A DNA stretch of 38,109 nucleotides from JAVXNW01 sp036645575 (GTDB lineage Bacteria > Bacillota > Clostridia > Christensenellales > Aristaeellaceae): the NCBI GenBank assembly GCA_036645575.1, contig JAVXNW010000011.1:1-38109 (forward strand), in the 5' to 3' direction. The stretch's first letter is position 1. Each line of letters opens with the position of its first letter. A model generated the notes under the pieces. It saw only the letters and a program-made list of their open reading frames with translations. It made no database searches and had not been told where the DNA came from. The position numbers and the translations under genes were made by a program. Below, in pieces: positions 22,624 to 29,245 of the stretch.

Positions 22624-24025
22624 ACTCATTTCAACGCTGCAAGAGGCAATGGTCGCAGCGGGGCTGAAAGGCGGCATGACAATCTCCTTCCACCACCACC
22701 TGCGCAACGGCGACCATGTCTTGAACATGGTGCTTGACACGGCGACGCGGATGGGTCTAAAGGACTTGACGATTGAGCCCAGCTCGCTTTTTGACGTGCA
22801 CGCGGCCACGCTGATCAAGGCGATCAAGGAAGGCGTCGTGACCGGCATTGAGACCGACTACATGAGCGCCGGCGTCGGCCGCGCCATATCGCAGGGCCTG
22901 CTCGAAAAACCCGTGGTCTTCCGCAGCCATGGCGGGCGTCCGGCGGCGATCGAGTCCGGGCACGTGAAATTGGACGTCGCGTTTATCGCCGCTCCCGCGG
23001 CGGACTGCCAAGGCAACGTAAACGGCGTGTCCGGCCCCGCCGCGTGCGGCTCGCTCGGCTACGCGTTTTCGGACGCCAAGTGCGCCCGCACCGTGATTGC
23101 GATCACGGATACGCTCCTGCCCTACCCGCTCTCGCCGGTTTCGATCGATGAAACGCAGGTGGACTATGTGGTGAAGGTGGATTCCATCGGCGACCCCGCC
23201 GGGATTGCGTCGGGCACGACCCAGATCACGCGCGACCCAGTCGGGCTGTTGATTGCCGAGTACGCGGCGCAGGTGATCGAGCATTCAGGGCTGCTCAAGG
23301 ACGGCTTTTCGTTCCAGACCGGCGCGGGCGGCGCGTCGCTGGCGGTCACGCAGTTTCTCAAGCCCATCATGAAGCGCATGAACGTGACGGGCGGATTTGC
23401 GCTGGGCGGCATTACGGGGCACTTGGTGGACATGCTCAAGGATGGATATTTTGAAAAGCTGATGGACGTGCAGTGTTTTGACTTGCAGGCGGTTCAGTCG
23501 ATCCGTGAAAATCCCGCGCATCAGGAGATCTCAGCCTCCCGCTACGCCAGCCCCTTTGCGAAATCCTGCGCGGCGGATCAATTGGACGTAGTGATTCTGG
23601 GCGCAACGGAGATCGACACGCAGTTCAACGTGAACGTGCACACGGATTCCAACGGCCTCATCATCGGCGGCTCGGGCGGGCATAGCGACGTAGCGGCGGG
23701 CGCGAAACTCACGATGATCGTCGCGCCGCTGTTCCGGGCGCGGTTGCCCATCGTGGTAGATCGCGTGCTGACCATCTCTACGCCGGGAAATACCGTGGAC
23801 GTATTGGTCACCCAGCGCGGCATCGCGGTCAACCCCGCGCGCAAGGACCTGCGTGACAAGTTGGTGGCCGCAGGGCTTCCGGTTCTGGACATTGAAGCGC
23901 TCAAGGAAATGGCGGAGCGCATCACCGGAAAGCCCGCCCCGATCAAGCGCGGCGAGCGCGTCGTCGCCACGGTAGAGTACCGCGACGGCAGCATACTCGA
24001 TAAGATCTACGCACAGGCGCAGTAG
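22616..24025 (+). CDS. citF: Citrate lyase alpha subunit
   Basis: A 469-residue subunit, the citrate:acetyl-ACP transferase that exchanges acetyl for citrate on CitD. Visible: GGMTISFHHHLRNGD at the start, TYPE features of the CoA-transferase fold (GIETDYMSAGVGR, FRSHGGRPAAIESG, FQTGAGGASLAV, GGFALGGITGHLV) and GATEIDTQFNVNVHTDSNG. Full length. Last gene of the operon; its TAG lies in the first hairpin of the repeat at 24023, which may shape the mRNA end. No citrate transporter follows. Confidence 0.95.
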   Translation: MSKLISTLQEAMVAAGLKGGMTISFHHHLRNGDHVLNMVLDTATRMGLKDLTIEPSSLFDVHAATLIKAIKEGVVTGIETDYMSAGVGRAISQGLLEKPVVFRSHGGRPAAIESGHVKLDVAFIAAPAADCQGNVNGVSGPAACGSLGYAFSDAKCARTVIAITDTLLPYPLSPVSIDETQVDYVVKVDSIGDPAGIASGTTQITRDPVGLLIAEYAAQVIEHSGLLKDGFSFQTGAGGASLAVTQFLKPIMKRMNVTGGFALGGITGHLVDMLKDGYFEKLMDVQCFDLQAVQSIRENPAHQEISASRYASPFAKSCAADQLDVVILGATEIDTQFNVNVHTDSNGLIIGGSGGHSDVAAGAKLTMIVAPLFRARLPIVVDRVLTISTPGNTVDVLVTQRGIAVNPARKDLRDKLVAAGLPVLDIEALKEMAERITGKPAPIKRGERVVATVEYRDGSILDKIYAQAQ

Positions 24026-24230
24026 CACGACGCTGCGGCGTCGTGCTACGCTCACGCGGGTTATTGAACGCGAAAGGTGGGCTGCTCGCCAGCCCGGCAC
24101 TGCGGTGCCGTGCTGGCGCTCACGCGGTGATTGAACGCGAAAGGTGGGCTGCTCGCCCCCTTTCACACTATCCCCTCGAGCTGTACGCTCATACTGTGGC
24201 ATTCTCGCATAGCCCTTATATTTTACCCGC
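24023..24230. repeat. Dispersed hairpin-rich repeat, copy 3 (with partial duplication)
   Basis: Opens with TAGCACGACGC-TGCG-GCGTCGTGCTA (24023-24048), whose first bases are the citF stop. It then repeats CGCTCACGCGG..TTGAACGCGAAAGG twice, with a second hairpin (CGGCAC-TGCG-GTGCCG) between, and ends with the CTCGAGCTGT segment about 16 bases from the sigG stop. The stems differ from copies 1 and 2 but stay paired, and the TGCG loop is constant. Confidence 0.85.
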
Positions 24231-24245
24231 CCCCCCGCCTCCTCG

Positions 24246-25019
24246 CTATATGTATTTCTTCATTTGCTGAAGCGCGGCTTTTTCGAGGCGGGAGACTTGG
24301 GCTTGGGAGATGCCGATTTCCTCGGCGACCTCCATTTGGGTGCGTCCGCCGAAGAAGCGCTGGCGGATGATGCGCTGTTCGCGGCTGGGCAGGTGCCCAA
24401 GTGCCTGCTTAATGGAGAGGGAGCGCACCCAGTCGTTTTCGCTGACGCGGTTGTCCTTGACCTGATCGAGCACGCAGATGGCGTCGCCGCCGTCTTGGAA
24501 GATTGGGTCATAGAGCGAGACGGGGTCCTGTATGGCCTCAAGGGCGAACACGACGTCCTCCTCGCGCACCTCCATTTCGCGGGCGATCTCGCCGACGGTG
24601 GGGTCGCGTCCGTTTTGATAGACCAATTGGTCGCGCGCCTTGAGCGCCTTGTAGGCGGTGTCGCGCAGGGAGCGGGAGACCCGGATCGGGTTGTTGTCCC
24701 GCAGGTAGCGACGGATCTCGCCGATGATCATGGGCACAGCGTAAGTGCTGAAGCGCACGTTCTGGCTGAGGTCGAAGTTGTCAATGGACTTCATCAGGCC
24801 GATGCAGCCCACCTGAAAGAGGTCATCCACATTTTCGCCGCGGTTGTGAAAGCGTTGAAGCACGCTCAGCACAAGGCGAAGATTGCCCTGAATGAATTCA
24901 TGTCGTGCCGCCACGTCGCCTGAATGCACCTGAGGGAACAGCTCCCTCATGCGCTCGTTTTTGAGGACGGGCAGCTTGCTCGTGTCAACACCGCAAATTT
25001 CCACCTTGCCAATCGCCAT
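24246..25019 (-). CDS. sigG: RNA polymerase sporulation sigma factor SigG
   Basis: A 257-residue sigma-70 family factor of the forespore. Region 2: NLRLVLSVLQRFHNRGENVDDLFQVGCIGLMKSIDNFD, then VRFSTYAVPMIIGEIRRYLRDNNPIRVSRS. Region 3 and the region 4 helix-turn-helix (RTQMEVAEEIGISQAQVSRLEKAAL) follow. The N-terminus MAIGKVEICGVDTSKLPVL is diagnostic of SigG. ATG 25019 is eight bases from GGAGG. Upstream lies a sigma-F/G promoter. It is 81 bp behind sigE, as in most sporulating Firmicutes. Confidence 0.96.
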   Translation of the reverse strand: MAIGKVEICGVDTSKLPVLKNERMRELFPQVHSGDVAARHEFIQGNLRLVLSVLQRFHNRGENVDDLFQVGCIGLMKSIDNFDLSQNVRFSTYAVPMIIGEIRRYLRDNNPIRVSRSLRDTAYKALKARDQLVYQNGRDPTVGEIAREMEVREEDVVFALEAIQDPVSLYDPIFQDGGDAICVLDQVKDNRVSENDWVRSLSIKQALGHLPSREQRIIRQRFFGGRTQMEVAEEIGISQAQVSRLEKAALQQMKKYI

Positions 25020-25042
25020 AAAAGCCACCTCCGCACGGCATG

Positions 25043-25071
25043 AGTATTGCCGCGCGGGGTGGCTTTTATTC
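25043..25071 (-). promoter_or_regulatory. Sigma-F/sigma-G type promoter of sigG
   Basis: Minus-strand GAATA (25067-25071), 15 bp, then GGCAATACT (25043-25051): matches the GHATR / GGHNANHHT pattern. Leader about 17 bases, including GGAGG. Confidence 0.75.
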
Positions 25072-25100
25072 GAAGAACGCGTTGTGAAAACTTCGGTCGG

Positions 25101-25817
25101 TTACGCCATTTTGAGAATTTCGGACTGCAATTGCTTGACGATACGCTTTTCCAGCCGGGAAATATAGCTCTGGGAGATGCCCATCAGGTCGGCGACTTCC
25201 TTCTGCGTGTGCTCAGTTGTGCCCTGCAAGCCGTAGCGCAGGTGCACAATGCGCTTTTCGCGAACGCCCAAGTGGCGAACCGCGTCGTAGAGCATCTGCC
25301 GCTCGACGTTGGCGTCCAAGTCTCGAGAGACGAGGTCGTTTTCGGTGCCCAATACGTCGGAAAGCAGCAGTTCGTTTCCGTCCCAGTCGGTGTTGAGCGG
25401 CTCGTCAAAGGACACCTCAAAGCGCAGGCGGTTGGTGCGGCGAAGCACCATCAGGATTTCGTTTTCGATGCAGCGCGACGCGTAGGTGGCCAGTTTGATG
25501 TTCTTGTCGGGATTGAAGGAGCCGACCGCCTTGATCAGGCCGATCGCGCCAATGGAGATCAGGTCCTCAATGCCGATGCCGGTGTTGTCGAACTTGCGCG
25601 CGATGTAGACCACGAGGCGCAGGTTGTGCTCAATCAACATGTCGCGGGCCTGCGCGTCACCCGCGCCCATCTGGCGCATGGCCTGCAGCTCGTCCTCTCG
25701 GCTGAGCGGCGCGGGCAACATATCGCACCCACCGATGTAGCATACGCTTCCCCTGCGCATTCTGACCACCAGACCCAGAACCGTTCGCCCGATCACTTGC
25801 TGTGCGGGATTGACCAT
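25101..25817 (-). CDS. sigE: RNA polymerase sporulation sigma factor SigE (pro-form)
   Basis: A 238-residue mother-cell sigma factor. Residues 1-26 form a hydrophobic/basic pro-sequence before YIGG (27-30), which SpoIIGA removes. Region 2: NLRLVVYIARKFDNTGIGIEDLISIGAIGLIKAVGSFNPDKNIKLATYASRCIENEILM; SFDEPLNTDWDGNELLLSDVLGT and the region 4 HTH (TQKEVADLMGISQSYISRLEKRI) follow, all close to the B. subtilis protein. ATG 25817 has GGGGAG nine bases upstream, inside the spoIIGA coding sequence; the genes overlap by 25 bases, which implies co-translation. Confidence 0.96.
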   Translation of the reverse strand: MVNPAQQVIGRTVLGLVVRMRRGSVCYIGGCDMLPAPLSREDELQAMRQMGAGDAQARDMLIEHNLRLVVYIARKFDNTGIGIEDLISIGAIGLIKAVGSFNPDKNIKLATYASRCIENEILMVLRRTNRLRFEVSFDEPLNTDWDGNELLLSDVLGTENDLVSRDLDANVERQMLYDAVRHLGVREKRIVHLRYGLQGTTEHTQKEVADLMGISQSYISRLEKRIVKQLQSEILKMA

Positions 25818-26683
25818 CGATACCGACTCCCCTCTCCGCTTTTTACTGAATGGATTGCGCGTATATTGTGAGGAAGGCGCGGCTGCTCGGTCGGCTGAAT
25901 GCGCCCAATGACGGTCGGGGCCAGCGCGTGCGCGTTGCCGGGCATCTTGCCAGGATAGACCGCCACCCACACATCGGGCGCCTTCATCCACCCATCCCCA
26001 TAGGAAACGGTCAGCGCATCGGGCAGGAAACAACCCAGCTCGCCGCGCCCGCCAAGCGCGCCATAGGCGACCAAGCGAAACCCCGGCGGCAGGCTGTCCT
26101 GCGCCAAGGCCGCGTTAAAGCCCGGCGGGAGCAGCTTCCTGATCGACTTTTCTTCGCAGATGAGCACCGGCAGCCCGCTCAGCGGTTCGTGTAGATGATT
26201 GCCCGTGTCGATGAGCGCGTTCAACCGAACGCACGACGTTCCGCACGTCATTTGTACCTGCGCCTCCCACTTTTCTAATTTCTTGCCGCGCGCCTCAAGC
26301 GCCGCGAGGAGCGCCGCGCCGCCCACCAATGCGCCCAGCAGCATGGTGCCAAGCGAGCGCCCCGCGACCGAGATGGCCAGCGTCATGACGCCGCCTAAAA
26401 ACACCGTGCCGCCCAGCAGCAGAAGCGTTCCGGTGACCAGCTCCCACAGGCTGTCCACCCGAATCGCCGCCAAGGTGAGCCCGAGCGCGAGCAGCAGCTT
26501 AAAGGGCATCCAGTTGAGCTGGGGAAACCAACCGCATTCCATGGCCGCGCCATACACCGCGCCAAAGGCGGCCGCAAACGCGACGCGTCCCCACCTGACC
26601 CGGCCTCGGCTTCGTGCAATGACGCCTATAATGATGATATTCATCACGAAGTTGGCGACTAGGTACCCCTCGATTGATATCAT
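25793..26683 (-). CDS. spoIIGA: Sigma-E processing peptidase SpoIIGA
   Basis: A 296-residue membrane aspartic protease that cleaves pro-SigE at the septum. The N-terminal ~130 residues have about five transmembrane segments (MISIEGYLVANFVMNIIIIG, then FKLLLALGLTLA, LLLLGGTVFLGGVM and others). The catalytic motif is LIDTGN (Asp159), followed by PLSGLPVLI. ATG 26683 has a GGGGGG purine tract about nine bases upstream; the frame is open to 26818 without a binding site. Overlaps sigE by 25 bp. Confidence 0.93.
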   Translation of the reverse strand: MISIEGYLVANFVMNIIIIGVIARSRGRVRWGRVAFAAAFGAVYGAAMECGWFPQLNWMPFKLLLALGLTLAAIRVDSLWELVTGTLLLLGGTVFLGGVMTLAISVAGRSLGTMLLGALVGGAALLAALEARGKKLEKWEAQVQMTCGTSCVRLNALIDTGNHLHEPLSGLPVLICEEKSIRKLLPPGFNAALAQDSLPPGFRLVAYGALGGRGELGCFLPDALTVSYGDGWMKAPDVWVAVYPGKMPGNAHALAPTVIGRIQPTEQPRLPHNIRAIHSVKSGEGSRYRWSIPHSK

Positions 26684-26710
26684 CACGCGATTCCCCCCGT
26701 TCACTTGTCC

Positions 26711-26716
26711 AGTATA
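26711..26716 (-). promoter_or_regulatory. Possible spoIIGA -10
   Basis: TATACT lies about 28 bases before ATG 26683. No good -35 is seen at 17 bp. TGTCGGT (26770-26776) and CGTCGAT (26780-26786) upstream resemble Spo0A boxes, which would fit a Spo0A-activated promoter. Confidence 0.35.
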
Positions 26717-26839
26717 GGGAAAAAGAGGCGCGAAAAACGCAGGATTGGCGCGGTGTTCGGGGCATTTTGACCGACAGTTATCGACGTTTTGCGGATATTT
26801 CCACCGGATTTTCGCCATTTTGAGGGGGTATTTTGGCGC

Positions 26840-26873
26840 AAAAACAAGGGCCGCACATTGCCTGTGCGGCCCT
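26840..26873 (-). terminator. Terminator upstream of spoIIGA
   Basis: A perfect 11-bp stem AGGGCCGCACA / TGTGCGGCCCT, 5-base loop, followed on the minus strand by TTGTTTTTG. It ends no recognised gene: the next gene upstream has its own terminator at 27018-27057. Confidence 0.8.
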
Positions 26874-26921
26874 CATGCCCATGAATGCTGGACTTTGGAA
26901 GAAAATTACAGCGAGCGACTT

Positions 26922-26960
26922 TTCGACAAAATGTCGCGCCGATAGCGCGAGAATGTCGAA
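26922..26960. promoter_or_regulatory. Pair of perfect Spo0A-box heptamers
   Basis: TTCGACA (26922-26928) and TGTCGAA (26954-26960) face each other and flank a CGCGC/GCGCG dyad, so the segment is one imperfect 39-bp palindrome. TGTCGAA is the Spo0A recognition heptamer. Confidence 0.5.
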
Positions 26961-27017
26961 TTGTTTAACTTGACGTAGGCATAAAATCGATGTGTTGGTC
27001 TAATCCACCATCAAGAA

Positions 27018-27057
27018 ACGCAAAACGGGGCGAACGGCGCATGGCCGGTTCGCCCCG
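27018..27057 (-). terminator. Terminator of the GH25 muramidase gene
   Basis: Stem CGGGGCGAAC / GTTCGCCCCG, followed on the minus strand by TTTTGCGTTTCTT. It lies about 85 bases beyond the gene stop. Confidence 0.85.
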
Positions 27058-27141
27058 AAGCTATGCGTCGCGCGCTTAAGCCACAACGGCCTCACACGGA
27101 TATTGGGACTTGGCGGGCGATTCGGCGTTCACGCGGCATGG

Positions 27142-28932
27142 CTAGTTTGTGCCCAGAAACCAGCCAAGCGTCTTTCCGCCCATCAGGCGGTTGACGTCCA
27201 CGACGCCGGGGAAGCCGGGCACGCGCCCTTGGCTTGAATACTGGTGGATGTCGCACGGGTATTTGGGCGTCGAATTGACGGCGCCGTCGTTCTTGCCATA
27301 GTGCGGGAGCCAGATGAAATCGACCAGCGCGGTGTCCAGATCATAGGCGCCATAGAGGTGGTGCGCGATGTAATAGCCGGTTTTTTTCGCGCCAAGCTTC
27401 TGGAGCGTGGTCATGTAGGCCTCGATCATCTCCTTGGTCAGGCGCGCTTCCTCGACGTCGTACACGTAGAAAAGCGGCTTATAGGGGCTGGCGATCGACC
27501 AAGTCATCTGCGCCTCTTCTTTGGCCTGCGCGACGCTCGAGCACTTGCCGTAGTAGTATACGCCGAACGGTATGCCGTATTGCTTGCACTTCTCGGCGTA
27601 GAAGGGAAAGTTTGCGTCCCGGCCAATGCCCAGCGGCGCGGTCTGCGTGCGGGTGACGCCGCAGCGCAGGATCAGCAGGCTCACGCTCTTTGAAATCTTT
27701 TCCCAGTCCATGGCGTTTTTGTTGTTGTGCGACGAGATGTCCACAATCAGCGCCGGCGCGGTGTTGACGATCACCTTGCACCTTGCGATATGGCCGTTTC
27801 GCGTCTTGACCGTGATGACCGCCTGACCCTTGGACAGCGCGACCACCTTGCCCTCGCGCACGGTCGCGACGGAGGGATTGCCGCTCGACCACGCGAGGGA
27901 AGCCGTCGCGCCCACCGGCTGAACCGTCGCGGTCAATGTGTAGGTTTCGCCACGGCTCAGCGACAGCGCGGTGCGATCCAGTTCTACGCCGCTCACCGCG
28001 CCCGATTGAGCGCCGGTCACCGTGACCGCGCAGGTGGCGCGCTTGCCGCTGCGGGTGCTGGCGGTGATCGTCGCGCGCCCCGCGCCCACGCTTGTCACCT
28101 TGCCCTTGGGCCCGACCGTCGCGACCGATTCGTCCGAGCTTTCAAAGGTGACCGTGTCGGACGCCGCGGACGCCGGCTTGACCGAGACCGAGAGCGTAAA
28201 GCTGTGCCCCACGACGAGCGAGAGTTTGGTTTTGCTTAGGCGAATGCCGGTCGCGGTGCCGGATGTGGCAAAGCGACTGGCCAGCGCGTCAAATTTCGCC
28301 TGAATCGCCGCCGGTTTGTCGGAGCGGGAAATCGACTTGGACGGGATGGGCCCGCCCGCCTGGACATAGCGCTCGCCAAAGGCCTGCTGCGCCGACTCGT
28401 ACTTGGCCGCGCTCGCCTCTTTTCCGCCGACCGTGTATTTGCTCGCCCCGCCCTTGCTGGCCTTGCTCGCTAGATAGATCGCTTGGAGCGACGAGGCGCC
28501 ATCTGCCACAAAGGCGACGCGCGTCGTGGTGCGCACGCCGCCGCTCTTTTGCTGAATGCCGATGCTCAGACACAGCTCGCCGTCCGCGTCCTTGCGCAGC
28601 TGCGTCGAAATTCCGCTGACCCCCTTGAACCTTGCCGCGTCAAAGTCAAATAGCGAATCGCTCGAGCGCAGTTGCTTGACCGCGCCGCCTGCGCAGCGCG
28701 CAACCGACAGCGTGCCCACGCCCTTGGCGTTCATCGCCATCGACACAAGCTCCGGCTCGCCATCCCCCCACAGGTCAACCAGCGCAATCGACCGCTTGAC
28801 CCGCCCGTTCTGCTTGAGAAACTGCGCATAGCCCGATTGCCACGCCTCCGCCGCCGATGCCATGCCGCCTAAACACAGCGTCAACACCGCCACAAGCAGC
28901 ATAAATGCCGATAAATGCCGTATACGTTTCAT
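27142..28932 (-). CDS. Secreted Ig-like / GH25 muramidase
   Basis: A 596-residue exported protein. Signal peptide residues 1-28 (cut after ASAA). Residues 29-220 are an unrecognised domain with LVDLWGDGEPELV, often seen in clostridial surface proteins. Two Big_2 modules follow (about 225-306 and 313-392). The C-terminal 200 residues are a GH25 lysozyme domain: DISSHN (Asp398), MDWEKI, LILRCG, FGVYYYG, YDVEE (Asp492, Glu494) and HQYSSQGRVPGFPGVVDVN. It would cut the glycan of peptidoglycan. ATG 28932 is nine bases from AAAGGTG. Strong promoter and terminator make it a single-gene unit. Confidence 0.9.
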   Translation of the reverse strand: MKRIRHLSAFMLLVAVLTLCLGGMASAAEAWQSGYAQFLKQNGRVKRSIALVDLWGDGEPELVSMAMNAKGVGTLSVARCAGGAVKQLRSSDSLFDFDAARFKGVSGISTQLRKDADGELCLSIGIQQKSGGVRTTTRVAFVADGASSLQAIYLASKASKGGASKYTVGGKEASAAKYESAQQAFGERYVQAGGPIPSKSISRSDKPAAIQAKFDALASRFATSGTATGIRLSKTKLSLVVGHSFTLSVSVKPASAASDTVTFESSDESVATVGPKGKVTSVGAGRATITASTRSGKRATCAVTVTGAQSGAVSGVELDRTALSLSRGETYTLTATVQPVGATASLAWSSGNPSVATVREGKVVALSKGQAVITVKTRNGHIARCKVIVNTAPALIVDISSHNNKNAMDWEKISKSVSLLILRCGVTRTQTAPLGIGRDANFPFYAEKCKQYGIPFGVYYYGKCSSVAQAKEEAQMTWSIASPYKPLFYVYDVEEARLTKEMIEAYMTTLQKLGAKKTGYYIAHHLYGAYDLDTALVDFIWLPHYGKNDGAVNSTPKYPCDIHQYSSQGRVPGFPGVVDVNRLMGGKTLGWFLGTN

Positions 28933-28971
28933 TCTTCAACACACCTTTGTATTATATAATTCACTACTGTA

Positions 28972-29000
28972 ATTATATCGTAATATATGACGCCTGTCAA
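28972..29000 (-). promoter_or_regulatory. Promoter of the GH25 gene
   Basis: Minus-strand TTGACA (28995-29000) and TATAAT (28972-28977), 17-bp spacer: perfect consensus, about 33 bp from the ATG. Confidence 0.9.
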
Positions 29001-29034
29001 GGGGCAAAACAGCGGCAAAGGGGAACCGGCCACC

Positions 29035-29190
29035 GGCGTGCGCCACGCGGCGGGAGAGAAAGCCAAGGCGCTAAATCCGGCGTGCGCTACGCGGCGGGAG
29101 AGAAAGCCAAGGCGCTAAATCCGGCGTGCGCCTCGCGGCAGGGGGAGAAAGCCAAGGCGTCAAGCCCGGCGTGCGCCTCGCGGCGGGGGA
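29035..29190. repeat. 44-bp minisatellite
   Basis: GGCGTGCGC(C/T)(A/T)CGCGGC units start at 29035, 29079, 29123 and 29168; the first two intervals are 44 bp and the last 45, with AGAAAGCCAAGGCG in each full unit. It fills the gap between the GH25 promoter and the L,D-transpeptidase terminator. Confidence 0.9.
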
Positions 29191-29200
29191 GAGGGCTTAC

Positions 29201-29237
29201 AAAAATCGCCCCGCAGGCGGTTGGCCGGCGGGGCGAT
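29201..29237 (-). terminator. Terminator of the L,D-transpeptidase gene
   Basis: Minus-strand stem ATCGCCCCGC / GCGGGGCGAT followed by TTTTTG, ten bases after the gene stop. Confidence 0.9.
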
Positions 29238-29245
29238 GGCGCTTA

